Shown here one piece after another: positions 24,326 to 33,946 of a stretch of DNA of 40,049 bases. Source of the stretch: Dehalococcoidia bacterium (GTDB taxonomy: Bacteria > Chloroflexota > Dehalococcoidia > Lucifugimonadales > JAGWBF01); assembly GCA_021295955.1 (NCBI GenBank), contig JAGWBJ010000015.1, positions 1 to 40,049 on the forward strand. Reading direction: 5' to 3'. Below the pieces are notes generated by a model. That model was not told the DNA's origin, searched no databases, and was given only the letters and a program-made list of their open reading frames with translations. The translations under genes and the position numbers were made by a program. Every line of letters begins with the position of its first letter. Positions within the stretch are counted from its first letter, which is position 1.

Positions 24326-26173
24326 TCACCCGGGGGAACGCCGTTGGCTCCCGGCCTTCTGGAGCTGGACGGCGGTGTTGATCAGCCCCATGTGGGAGAA
24401 GGCCTGGGGAAAGTTGCCCAACAGCTCCGATGAGGAGGGCGATATCTGCTCGCTGAGCAGTCCCAGGTCGTTGGCGCAGCTGCGAAGGGCGTCGAACAGC
24501 TTTCGCGCCTTCTCCACCTCGCCCAGCAGGATCAAGTTGTCCGCCAGCCAGAAGGTGCACATGGTGAAGGTCCCCTCGTCCCCGCCCAGGCCGTCGTCGA
24601 CGTTCCTGTACCGGTACACATACCCCTCGGGGGTCGTCAGCTCCCGCTCTATGGCCTCGATCGTGGAGCGCATCCGCGGGTCCTCCGCCCGGATGAACCC
24701 CACCAGCGGAAGCATCAGGTTGGCCGCGTCCAGGGCCTTGCTGCCGTAGGCCTGAACGAAGGCGCCCCGTTCGGCGTCGTACCCCCTGGCCAGCACGTCC
24801 TCTCGGATCTGGGCCCTCACCTTGCGCCACAGCTCCACGTCTCCGGGCAGGTCCAGGGCGCGGGCCGCCTTGATCGCCCTGTCCAGGGCCACCCAGCACA
24901 TTACCTTGGAGAACACGAAGAGCTCCCTGCCCCCCCGCGTCTCCCACAGGCCGTCGTCGGCCTCCGTCCAGTGGTCCATCACGAACTGGACCACCCTCCG
25001 CAGGTACTCCCAGTACTCCGGGTCTATCTCATTGGCGAACTTCCGATACAGGTGGGCCGAGTCCATTATCTCGCCGTAGATGTCGAGCTGGTACTGGGAG
25101 TAGGCGGCGTTGCCCACCCGCACCGGCCGGGAGTGCCTGTGGCCCTCCAGCTCGGTGATCTCCGTCTCCACCAGGCGGCGCTCGCCTCCCAGGCCGTACA
25201 TTATCTGGAGGTCCCTGGCCCGCCCCGCAGTGCTCCAGGCCAGCCAGTCCTTGAAGGCCCTGGCCTCATCGTGGTACCCGATGATGGCCAGGGCGTACAG
25301 GGCGAAGGTTGCGTCGCGGATCCAGGTGAAACGGTAGTCCCAGTTGCGGGGGCCGCCCACGGCCTCGGGCAGGGAGGTGGTCGCCGCCGCCAGCACGCCC
25401 CCCGAGGGGGCGTAGGTCAGCGCCTTCAGGGTCAGGGCGCTGCGGACCACGTCCTCCCGGTACTCCCCCCTGTAGGTGCACGCCGACGCCCAATTGCGCC
25501 AGAACTCCCCGGTCTCGGCCAGGCTCCTCTCCATCTCGGCCTCGTCCGGGGCCCCTCCCGCATAGGAGAACCGCCTCTCGTAGGTGACCGAGGCGCAGAC
25601 CCGGTCCCCCGAGGTCAGCCTGCCCCCGGAGACGAACCCCTCCTCCCGTATCTCCAGGGGGGTCGAGCAGTACACCGACACGGCGTCGGCCCCGCCGTGG
25701 GCGAACCCGGTGTGGGGGCTGTAGGTGGTGGAATGGGGCTGGATCGTCCCGTAGTCGAACCGCGGGAAGCACTCCATCGTAAAGGTCACGTGGCCTGCCG
25801 TGCACTTCAGGAACCGTATCACCTGCTGCGTCAGCCCCCCTTTCGGGGGCCGCCCCGCCCTGTCCGGGTGCTGGATGGGCATGAAGTCCGTCAGCACGGC
25901 CTGGCCGGTGTCCGTCTCGAAGGTCGTCTCCAGGACGTTGGTGTCGGGCACGTAGCGCCGCTGCACCCGCGTCACGCCCTCGGGGGCAAGCTGGAAGTAG
26001 CCGCCCTTGAGCCGGTCCAGGATGCGGGCGAACACCGCCGGGCTGTCGAACCTGGGGAAGCAGCACCAGTCTATGGACCCGGACCTGGAGATCAGGGCGC
26101 AGGACTGCATGTCGCTGATGAGCCCGTAGTCCGAGATGGGCGGGTAGCCCTGGAGCCGAGGATTCGACGTCAT
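24326..26173 (-). CDS. Glycoside hydrolase family 15 protein (glucoamylase/trehalase-like)
   Basis: A 615-residue alpha-glucosidase-type enzyme. The N-terminal beta domain starts with YGLISDMQSCALISR and SIDWCCFPRFDSP. The (alpha/alpha)6 barrel contains NWDYRFTWIRDATFALYAL (about 283-301) and ends with LGNFPQAFSHMGLINTA. These are signatures of the bacterial GH15 group that includes trehalases and glucoamylases hydrolysing alpha-glucans from the non-reducing end. No signal peptide is present, so it acts on intracellular trehalose, glycogen or maltodextrin. It lies 37 nt after zwf in the same orientation, which places glucose release beside the oxidative pentose phosphate pathway. GGGAGGGGTGA precedes ATG 26173. 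Confidence 0.9.
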   Translation of the reverse strand: MTSNPRLQGYPPISDYGLISDMQSCALISRSGSIDWCCFPRFDSPAVFARILDRLKGGYFQLAPEGVTRVQRRYVPDTNVLETTFETDTGQAVLTDFMPIQHPDRAGRPPKGGLTQQVIRFLKCTAGHVTFTMECFPRFDYGTIQPHSTTYSPHTGFAHGGADAVSVYCSTPLEIREEGFVSGGRLTSGDRVCASVTYERRFSYAGGAPDEAEMERSLAETGEFWRNWASACTYRGEYREDVVRSALTLKALTYAPSGGVLAAATTSLPEAVGGPRNWDYRFTWIRDATFALYALAIIGYHDEARAFKDWLAWSTAGRARDLQIMYGLGGERRLVETEITELEGHRHSRPVRVGNAAYSQYQLDIYGEIMDSAHLYRKFANEIDPEYWEYLRRVVQFVMDHWTEADDGLWETRGGRELFVFSKVMCWVALDRAIKAARALDLPGDVELWRKVRAQIREDVLARGYDAERGAFVQAYGSKALDAANLMLPLVGFIRAEDPRMRSTIEAIERELTTPEGYVYRYRNVDDGLGGDEGTFTMCTFWLADNLILLGEVEKARKLFDALRSCANDLGLLSEQISPSSSELLGNFPQAFSHMGLINTAVQLQKAGSQRRSPG

Positions 26174-26210
26174 TCACCCCTCCCTTCTCGGAGTGCCCCG
26201 GGAGCCGTCA

Positions 26211-27688
<1,478 letters not shown>

Positions 27689-27689
<1 letters not shown>

Positions 27690-28609
27690 CAGCTCTCCTC
27701 GCAGTCCGAGGCCCTCACCCGGTGTCCGCCGAACTGGTTTCGGAGGGCGGCCAGCACCCTGCCGCCGAAGGGCCGGACCTGTCGCGAGCGGAACCGGGCC
27801 TGCAGGGAGAGGGCGATGACCGGCGCCGGGACGCCCAGGTCGATGGACTCGTTAACCGTCCACCGGCCCTCTCCCGAGTCCTCCACGTAGGACTGGACCG
27901 CGTCGAGCCCGGGGTCCTCCTTCAGCGCCTGCTCGGCCAGGTCCAGCAGCCAAGATCGTACCACACTCCCGTGCCTCCATATGGAGATGACCTGCGCCAG
28001 GTCCAGGGAGAACTCCTCTTTGGCCGCCAGCAGCTCGAAGCCCTCGGCGTAGGCCTCCATCAGGCCGTACTCGATGCCGTTGTGGACCATCTTGACGAAG
28101 TGCCCGGACCCCCTGATGCCCACGTAGCCGTAGCCCCTATCGGGCCCCGGCGCCAGGGTCTTGAAGAGCGGCTCCAGGCCCAGGAACACCTCCCGGTCTC
28201 CGCCGACCATGAGGCTGTAGCCTTCCCGCAGGCCCCACACCCCGCCGCTGGTGCCCACGTCCAGCATCCTGATCCCCCGGCCGTCCAGCATCTCGGCGCG
28301 GCGGACCGTGTCCTTGTAGTTGGAGTTTCCCCCGTCCAAGAGCACGTCGTCGCGGGACAGCATGGCAGCCAGTTCGGTGACGATCTCCTCGGTGGCGTTG
28401 CCCGGGGGGACCATGAGCCAGACGGCCCGGGGGGGCGTCAGCTTGTCCACCATCTCTCCCAGCGACCCGGCTCCCTCCGCTCCCGCCTGGACGCCGGCGG
28501 CAACGGCGTCCTCCCGCCGGTCGTAGACCACCACCCGGTGGCCGCCGCCCAGCAGGCGCTGGACCATGCTGCCGCCCATGCGGCCCAGTCCCACCATCCC
28601 GATCTCCAT
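27689..28609 (-). CDS. gnd: 6-phosphogluconate dehydrogenase, decarboxylating (short form)
   Basis: A 306-residue enzyme converting 6-phosphogluconate to ribulose 5-phosphate and CO2. The NAD(P) motif is GLGRMG (7-12), the substrate loop GNSNYKD (94-100), and the catalytic segment HFVKMVHNGIEYG has Lys173 and Asn177. The short length, without the extra C-terminal helices of the 470-residue form, fits the GndA/YqeC-like NAD-preferring subgroup. It lies between pgi (82-nt gap) and zwf (1-bp overlap) in a leftward operon. Confidence 0.94.
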
Positions 28610-28691
28610 AGTCCACCGTCCCCCGACGTAGAGCGCCGTTCAAAGTTTTGGCGTTTGGACCCGTGGCGCCATTCTCCTGCGCGGTGACGCC

Positions 28692-30320
28692 CTAGGCCGC
28701 AAGACCGGCCAGCCTCCGTATGCCCTCCGCCGGGTCGTCACCCAGGGACGCCCTTACCACCCGGCGGCGGGCGGCCCCCAGGGCCTGGAGGTCCCCCAGG
28801 GCCTGGGACCGGGCCAGCACCGCGAAGGAGTAGGGCTCGCCCGGGACGGGCAGGTCGCCCTCCGGGTCCGCGGCGACCTGCAGGCACAGCGCCGTGTTGG
28901 GCCCTCCCTTGTGGAGCTGGCCGGTGGAGTGCAGGTACCGGGGCCCGTACCCCACCGTCGTGGCGATCCCGTACCGGTCCATCACCCGCCTGCGCAGGTC
29001 GTCGAAGGCCTCCCGGACGGCGGGACCCTCGGGCAGGTAGGCCGTAACGGCCAGGTAGTCGCCGGGGCGGGCCCCCTCCAGGAGCGCCCGGAGGTCGTCC
29101 GATGCGTCCACCGAGGGCAGGCGTCCCTTCTCCAGGTAGTGCTCCATCATCCGGTCCGTGGCATCCTTGGCCCCCTGCACGTCCGGCTGGTCGAAGGGAT
29201 TGATGCCCAGCACGGCCCCCGCCACCGCCGTGGCGAACTCCCATCGGAAGAACTCCCCGCCCAGGTCGTAGGCGTCGCAGAGGTCCAACCGCAGCACGGG
29301 ATGGCCCGACCCCTCGATGGCTTCCAGCGCGGCGTCGGCGTCGGCGTTGCCGTCTCCCCGGAGCCGCAGGTGAACGAAGAGCCTGTCGCGGCCGTACCTG
29401 TCCGGGCCGGACAGGGCCTCGCCGACCACCGGGACCACCCCCCGGCCCTCCTTGCCCGTGCTCTCCGCCAGGAGCTGCTCCACCCACAGGCCGAAGGCCG
29501 CCAGGCCGGGGGACGCGACCAGGGTAAGCTTGTCCCGGCCCGCGGCCGCCATGGCCCCTATGGCCGCCCCCAGCGCGGCCCCGGGGTTGTCGCCGGTGGG
29601 CGCCGAGGGGCCGCACCGCGCCGCCATGCCGCCGGCCCGCTCCAGCAGCAGGTCCAGGTCCACCCCCAGGAGGGCCGCGGGGACCAACCCGAAGTATGAC
29701 AGGACCGAGTACCGCCCCCCCACGTCCGGGGGGTTGGCGAAGACTCGCCTGAACCCGTGCTGCCGGGCCATCTCCTCCAGGGACGTGCCGGGGTCGGTTA
29801 TGGCCGCGAAGGCCCGGCCCGCCCTCTCCCTTCCCAGCTCCCGGTCCAGCAGGTCCCTGAAGTGCTTGTAGAAGGACAGGGGCTCGATGGTGCTGCCCGA
29901 CTTGGATGAGACCAGGAACAGGGTGCGGGCCGGGTCTATGGCCGACTGGACGCCCCGGACCACCTGGGGAAGGGTCGAGTCCAGCACCGTCAGGTCCGGG
30001 TGTCCCTCAGCGGGGCCGAAGACTCGGCGCAGCACCTCGGGGCCCAGGCTGCTGCCTCCCATCCCCATCAGGACGACGTGCCGGCACCCCTCCGCCTTTG
30101 CCTCGTCGGCGAAGGCGCGCAGTGAGGGGACCCGCTCCCCCATGGCGCCACACACCGTGAGCCACCCGAGACGGTCGGATATCTCCCTGGGACCGGGCTT
30201 CCAGACGGTGTGGTCCCGGCCCCAGATGCGGGCCGTCACACGCTGCCGGTCCAGCTCCGCCAGCGAGGCGCCGACCTCCGGGTCAACCAATGGTCTCTCC
30301 TCCAGCCATGGGTCTCTCAC
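28692..30320 (-). CDS. pgi: Glucose-6-phosphate isomerase
   Basis: A 542-residue isomerase interconverting glucose 6-phosphate and fructose 6-phosphate. SIS folds are seen at MGMGGSSLGPE and FLVSSKSGSTIEP. The late active-site segments are GINPFDQPDVQ and LHSTGQLHKGGPNT. The sequence resembles the isomerase half of transaldolase-isomerase fusions more than the classical E. coli enzyme, but here it stands alone with no transaldolase domain. It heads the leftward pgi-gnd-zwf-GH15 cluster. The start ATG 30320 lies just after a terminator of the upstream gene. Confidence 0.93.
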   Translation of the reverse strand: MRDPWLEERPLVDPEVGASLAELDRQRVTARIWGRDHTVWKPGPREISDRLGWLTVCGAMGERVPSLRAFADEAKAEGCRHVVLMGMGGSSLGPEVLRRVFGPAEGHPDLTVLDSTLPQVVRGVQSAIDPARTLFLVSSKSGSTIEPLSFYKHFRDLLDRELGRERAGRAFAAITDPGTSLEEMARQHGFRRVFANPPDVGGRYSVLSYFGLVPAALLGVDLDLLLERAGGMAARCGPSAPTGDNPGAALGAAIGAMAAAGRDKLTLVASPGLAAFGLWVEQLLAESTGKEGRGVVPVVGEALSGPDRYGRDRLFVHLRLRGDGNADADAALEAIEGSGHPVLRLDLCDAYDLGGEFFRWEFATAVAGAVLGINPFDQPDVQGAKDATDRMMEHYLEKGRLPSVDASDDLRALLEGARPGDYLAVTAYLPEGPAVREAFDDLRRRVMDRYGIATTVGYGPRYLHSTGQLHKGGPNTALCLQVAADPEGDLPVPGEPYSFAVLARSQALGDLQALGAARRRVVRASLGDDPAEGIRRLAGLAA

Positions 30321-30326
30321 CTTCGT

Positions 30327-30359
30327 GGAAAAGCAATCTCCCCCCTTGGCGGGGGGAGA
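30327..30359 (-). terminator. Intrinsic terminator of the NHL-repeat gene
   Basis: On the minus strand TCTCCCCCC, loop GCCAA, GGGGGGAGA (30359-30337), a perfect 9-bp stem followed by TTGCTTTTCC. It is 68 nt after the NHL gene and just upstream of pgi. Confidence 0.8.
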
Positions 30360-30426
30360 CTAGTGGATGGTAGCCGGACATCTGGATGCTTGATCCCTTT
30401 CGGTATCGGTATGCGGCAGGCGGCTT

Positions 30427-31293
30427 CTAGCCCTTTCTTACCAGCTTGGTGACGGTGGGTATGCCCGCGCCCGCCAGGTACAGGTCGCCGTGGGAGTCGC
30501 CGGATATCCAGTGCGGCGCCTTGGACTCCAGCCGCTGCAGCAGGTTTCCCTGTTTGTCCCAGATGCTCACGGCGGGGGTCAGCTCGCTGATATAGACAGT
30601 CTCGTCGGCGTCCATCCATATGGACGTGGCCCGCCCCATGTCCGTCCACATCGCCGTGTACTCGCCGGTGGAGGAGAACACCTGGACGCGCTCGTTGTCC
30701 CGGTCACACACGTACACCGTGCCCGCCCTGTCCACCCACAGGTCGTGGGGGGCGTGGAGCTCGTTGGGCGCCGTCTTCCCCGGTTCTCCCCAGGAGGAGA
30801 CCAGGTCGCCGTCGGCGGAGAACCGGTGCACGCGGCAGTTGCGGTAGCCGTCGGACACGTACAGGTCCCCCGAGGGCGAGTTGACCATACCCGAGGGCTT
30901 GTTGAAGGGGCCACCGGCCCGCAGCACCGTGCCTCCGTCCTCCTCGCAGCCCGTGTCCGAGAACTTGCCGCGCTCTCCCAGGATCATCAGCGGCCTGCCG
31001 TCCAGAGTGTAGGTCATGCACACGTGGTCGTCCCGGTCCGTCACGTAGATGACGTCGTCGGGGCCTATGAATATGCCGTGGGCGAAGTTGGTGGAGCCGT
31101 TGCCCCAGGAGCTCAGGTAGCCCCCGTCCCTGTCGAACACCAGGAAGGGCGGGTCCTTCCGCTGGAACACGTAGACCCTGTCCTGGGAGTCCACCGCCGC
31201 GGCGCTGATCTGCCCGAAGGTCATCCCCTGGGGCAGCTTCGCCCAATCCTCCACCACCTCGTAAGTGAACCGGCCGCCGCCTACGATAGCCAT
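30427..31293 (-). CDS. NHL-repeat beta-propeller protein
   Basis: A 288-residue beta-propeller with about five to six NHL-type blades. Recurring blade cores of the form xVYVxDRxNxRVQVF are visible (for example DRVYVFQRKDPPFLVF, VIYVTDRDD, DLYVSDGYRNCRVHRF and TVYVCDRDNERVQVF). It resembles the peptidyl-alpha-hydroxyglycine lyase/SMP-30-like group. There is no signal peptide. NHL propellers serve as binding scaffolds or lyases/lactonases; nothing here fixes the role. It ends at a clear terminator. Upstream, between it and the PPOX-type gene, are 219 nt that carry dispersed repeat copy B. Confidence 0.85.
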   Translation of the reverse strand: MAIVGGGRFTYEVVEDWAKLPQGMTFGQISAAAVDSQDRVYVFQRKDPPFLVFDRDGGYLSSWGNGSTNFAHGIFIGPDDVIYVTDRDDHVCMTYTLDGRPLMILGERGKFSDTGCEEDGGTVLRAGGPFNKPSGMVNSPSGDLYVSDGYRNCRVHRFSADGDLVSSWGEPGKTAPNELHAPHDLWVDRAGTVYVCDRDNERVQVFSSTGEYTAMWTDMGRATSIWMDADETVYISELTPAVSIWDKQGNLLQRLESKAPHWISGDSHGDLYLAGAGIPTVTKLVRKG

Positions 31294-31370
31294 GCCAACG
31301 CCTCCTCCATATCCTCCCTCAGGCGTGCCCCCCGCACGGTGATGCTTAGGCGATGGTATCCGGCCATCAC

Positions 31371-31450
31371 GGTAGTGTCAATACCACCGGCCCTCCCCAC
31401 CGTCGTCCCCGCGAAGGCATGTCCTCGTACTTGATGCGAGGGCCGGGACC
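31371..31450 (-). repeat. Dispersed repeat, copy B, with the GGTAGTGTCA 10-mer
   Basis: The minus strand at about 31442-31400 repeats copy A at 1079-1121 (about 36 of 41 positions). GGTAGTGTCA lies at 31371-31380, about 20 nt from the end of the repeat core, identical to the arms around the intron-embedded lipoprotein. Confidence 0.65.
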
Positions 31451-31512
31451 CGGGGGTGGGGGAGCAGCGAGGCTTTCTTCCCGGCAGTGATATGTGGGAG
31501 GCCCCCATGGAG

Positions 31513-31935
31513 CTACCTGAGCAGGCCGTACACGCGCTGGGGATGCACCCACGCCACAACGGCCTCCTGCCGGCGCATCACCCGGTCGTACTCCTCCCAG
31601 TCGGGGTGGTCGTGGTCCCCGCAGGCCCGATAGGTGTCCCTGAGCATCACCCGGAGGGCCTCGGGCCCGCTGTTGGACGAGTCGAACAACTCGGCCCGGC
31701 CCTCCACTACCACGTACTGGCGCCAGTCCGCGGTGACGGCCAGCACCGTGCACCCGGGCTCCCTGCGCAGGTTGCGTACCTTGACCGACCTCCCGTTGAC
31801 CGACACGAAGACCACCTTGCCATCCATGGCCCCGGCCACGACGATGCTCGACTGGACCGACCCGTCTGGCTGGAAGGTGTTCACCACGGCCCGGTGGTGG
31901 GTGTTCATAAAGCCCTGGACCCTCTCGAAATCCAT
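31513..31935 (-). CDS. PPOX-fold flavin/F420-dependent oxidoreductase family protein
   Basis: A 140-residue split-barrel protein of the pyridoxamine 5'-phosphate oxidase-like superfamily. Recognisable parts are the first strand pair (HHRAVVNTFQPDGSVQSSIV), KVVFVSVNGRSVKVRNLRR with the usual phosphate-binding Arg/Lys residues, and TVLAVTADWRQYVVVEGRAEL. Members of this short class bind FMN or F420; the cofactor cannot be decided from sequence. Homology starts at MDFERVQGFM, so ATG 31935 (after AAGGGAG) is preferred to an upstream extension through a tandem repeat. Confidence 0.85.
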   Translation of the reverse strand: MDFERVQGFMNTHHRAVVNTFQPDGSVQSSIVVAGAMDGKVVFVSVNGRSVKVRNLRREPGCTVLAVTADWRQYVVVEGRAELFDSSNSGPEALRVMLRDTYRACGDHDHPDWEEYDRVMRRQEAVVAWVHPQRVYGLLR

Positions 31936-31951
31936 CTTCGCTCCCTTCTTT

Positions 31952-32006
31952 GCACGAGCCCGCCTAGGCACGAGCCCGCCTAGGCACGAGCCCGCCCAGG
32001 CACGAG
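31952..32006. repeat. Tandem 16-nt repeat upstream of the PPOX-type gene
   Basis: Three units of GCACGAGCCCGCCTAG (one mismatch in the third) and a partial fourth, starting 17 nt from the start codon. It lies where the promoter or leader would be expected. Confidence 0.85.
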
Positions 32007-32037
32007 GGAAGCGCAATACTGCCCTCCCCGCCTGTCT

Positions 32038-32111
32038 GCCGTCATCCCCGCTCGGGCCTGCGCGGGCGGGGATCCACGCCTGCGCGTACTGGACTTCCGC
32101 TTTCGCGGAAG
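32038..32111. repeat. REP-like double hairpin repeat, copy 2
   Basis: The first hairpin is ATCCCCGC/GCGGGGAT (32044-32051 with 32066-32073). The second is CTTCCGC-TTTC-GCGGAAG (32094-32111). It is like the degenerate copy at 20201-20320 and like palindromic repeats common in many genomes. Confidence 0.65.
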
Positions 32112-32165
32112 AGGCGGGGTGGGCAGGGTCGAGTCTCGCGTCTGCCCCGCAGCCCGGCCCGTCGC

Positions 32166-32195
32166 TGGACAGTCCCAGTTTACCTTAAATATAAT
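32166..32195 (+). promoter_or_regulatory. Promoter for the MoaD-MoaE fusion gene
   Basis: TGGACA (32166-32171), 18-nt spacer, perfect TATAAT (32190-32195). The transcript would begin near 32202, just at the ribosome-binding site of the TTG start. Confidence 0.65.
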
Positions 32196-32213
32196 GGCCG
32201 TGGTGGAGGCGCC

Positions 32214-32918
32214 TTGAAGATAACGGTGCGTTTCTTCGCCCTGTACCGGGAGAGGGCGGGGCGCGGCAGCATGACCGTGGAGCTGGAGCGCGGCGCCACG
32301 GTCCGTCATCTCGTGGACGAGGTCAGAAGGCTGTTCCCAGAGCTGGCCCCTCCCGCCGTGGAGATCGTGGCCGCCGTGAACGCCGAGTACGCCGGCGGAG
32401 GCGTCCCTCTGTCGGACGGGGACGAGGTGGCCCTGATACCCCCCGTGAGCGGAGGCCGAGGCATGATCGAGATTACCCGAGACCCCCTGGACCCCGAAAA
32501 GGTCACCGCCCTGGTGCGCAAGGACACCAACGGCGCCGTGGTGACTTTCCTGGGCACCACCAGGCTGTTCGCCGAGGGCCGTAAGGTCGTCCGCCTGGAG
32601 TACGAGGCCTACGAAGCGATGGCCCTCAGGGAGATGGAGAAGGTCCGCCGGCGGGTCTGCTCGCAATTCGGCATCGAGGACGTGGCCATCGCCCACCGCA
32701 TAGGCGCGGTCGACATCGGGGAGATCAGCCTGGTCATCGCCGTGGCGTCGCCCCACCGCAAGGAGGCCTTCCTGGCCTGCCACCAGGCCGTGGACCTTCT
32801 GAAGGAGACCGTCCCCATCTGGAAGAAGGAGCTCTTCGAGGACGGGGAGCACTGGGTGGCCTGCGAGGACCACGAGCACCCGGCCCCGCCCCGGGCCGCC
32901 ACCCCCGCGTCGTCCTGA
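32214..32918 (+). CDS. MoaD-MoaE fusion, molybdopterin synthase
   Basis: A 234-residue single chain of both molybdopterin synthase subunits, which add two sulfurs to cyclic pyranopterin monophosphate. Residues 1-81 are MoaD, a ubiquitin-like sulfur carrier ending in PPVSGG. From about 84 the MoaE subunit follows, with the catalytic-site segment HRKEAF and PIWKKELFEDGEHW near its end. MoaD must carry a thiocarboxylate on its terminal glycine (Gly81), which is internal here. In the mycobacterial homologue MoaX the chain is cut after this glycine, so processing is likely here too. The TTG start 32214 follows GGAGG. The last 15 residues are a Pro/Ala-rich tail. Confidence 0.93.
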   Translation: MKITVRFFALYRERAGRGSMTVELERGATVRHLVDEVRRLFPELAPPAVEIVAAVNAEYAGGGVPLSDGDEVALIPPVSGGRGMIEITRDPLDPEKVTALVRKDTNGAVVTFLGTTRLFAEGRKVVRLEYEAYEAMALREMEKVRRRVCSQFGIEDVAIAHRIGAVDIGEISLVIAVASPHRKEAFLACHQAVDLLKETVPIWKKELFEDGEHWVACEDHEHPAPPRAATPASS

Positions 32919-33584
32919 CGGCGCCCGGGCGGGGCGGAGGTCGGCCTCGCCCCGGGGACTGATATACACGGCGCCCATAGCCCAACGCCACAGCCCACGC
33001 ACCCAACACTCCCGGCCGGCTCTCCGCCGGCTACTTCCTGACCGACGCCACAAGGGCCGCGCCCAGGCGGACGACATCCCTCACCGCCAAGAAGCACCGA
33101 AGGGCTTCCACTACCCCAGGCCCCTCCTCGCGCAAGCGGACTGCGCCGGCGGCCTGGACCGGGCGACAGGCAGAATTGCCACGATATTGCCACTAAAATA
33201 CACTAAAAAGTCACGCTAGTATCACATGGATCCTGTATACTTGAATGGAAGCCCTCAGATGGGTCCACTTAGCCCACACGGTGCGGATGGGAGACCGAGA
33301 CGCCAGCGGCATGGCCGTAGGGGCCAGCACCCTGAAGGGCGGACTGTAGGGAGAGCCGAATGCAGAATAGAAACCGCGCCCGAATCCGCTACGTGACCCA
33401 CGGGCAGCGGGGCGGGAATCCGGGGGGCGCGGGACAGGCGGGGTTGGTAGAATCTCGGACTAGCCCAGGAATCGGAGGAGCGGACCATGGACCAGGGACG
33501 GGGCGTTGGTGAGGTTGGGGTTCGCGGGGTTCCCCCCTCGGGCGGGGTTGTGCCGGTGGTCGTTGGAGTCTGGTGGACTGACTG
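32919..33584. other. Gene-poor 666-nt region
   Basis: No convincing gene or known RNA was recognised. A GC-rich imperfect hairpin follows the MoaD-MoaE stop (about 32933-32955). Around 33190-33240 there is an AT-rich patch with a direct repeat (CACTAAAAT / CACTAAAAA) and a TATACT that could be a -10 box. A 50-codon frame at 33360-33512 has a possible ribosome-binding site but no coding support. Confidence 0.5.
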
Positions 33585-33821
33585 ATGAGCAGGCTTCCCA
33601 TGAGTGACGCCTCGTCCGACGATCTCCCACAGCGCCTGGAGCGGGTGAAGGACAAGAGCGGCATGCCCTGGACCGCCATCGCCGCGTCTCTAGGCGTCTA
33701 TCCCCTCACGATAAGGCGGTGGCGGGCCCGGCAGGCCCGGCCCAACCGGCGGTCCAGCCGGGCCCTCCGAGAGTTGGCGCGCGACCTGGGCCTCGACGGC
33801 CTGTTCGGGGCTACCGACTGA
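33585..33821 (+). CDS. Small helix-turn-helix protein
   Basis: A 78-residue basic protein. The segment MPWTAIAASLGVYPLTIRRW (about 27-46) is a helix-turn-helix of the XRE/MerR-like kind, followed by an Arg-rich recognition tail (RARQARPNRRSSR) and a helical end. It is likely a DNA-binding regulator, with target unknown. It sits alone between a gene-poor region and a lipoprotein gene. ATG 33585 is used; ATG 33600, five codons later, is an alternative with no better ribosome-binding site. Confidence 0.7.
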   Translation: MSRLPMSDASSDDLPQRLERVKDKSGMPWTAIAASLGVYPLTIRRWRARQARPNRRSSRALRELARDLGLDGLFGATD

Positions 33822-33946
33822 GCTCAGCGGTCCAGGATGACAAGCAGTCCAAGGACGATCAAGGCCTCCCGTCTGTTTGCACTCCCCTTCTCCAGGGGGT
33901 AGCGAGGGCAAGAGCACCTATCCAGCCAATGCCACAAGGGGGCTTC

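Noticed and set aside
24219..24947. Minus-strand frame running past the GH15 stop
   Set aside because: It is in a different frame from GH15 and has shadow-type composition; the GH15 C-terminus is already complete.
33170..33190. Possible 3' end of a tyrosine integrase
   Set aside because: The text looks integrase-tail-like in one frame, but no catalytic Arg/His/Tyr motifs are found upstream.
33255..33420. Possible RNase P RNA or similar structured RNA
   Set aside because: Some short strings are reminiscent, but the universally conserved segments are missing.
33360..33512. A 50-codon frame with GGGAGAG upstream
   Set aside because: Its Gly/Arg-rich composition and lack of any recognisable pattern make it weak; kept only as a note in the gap description.
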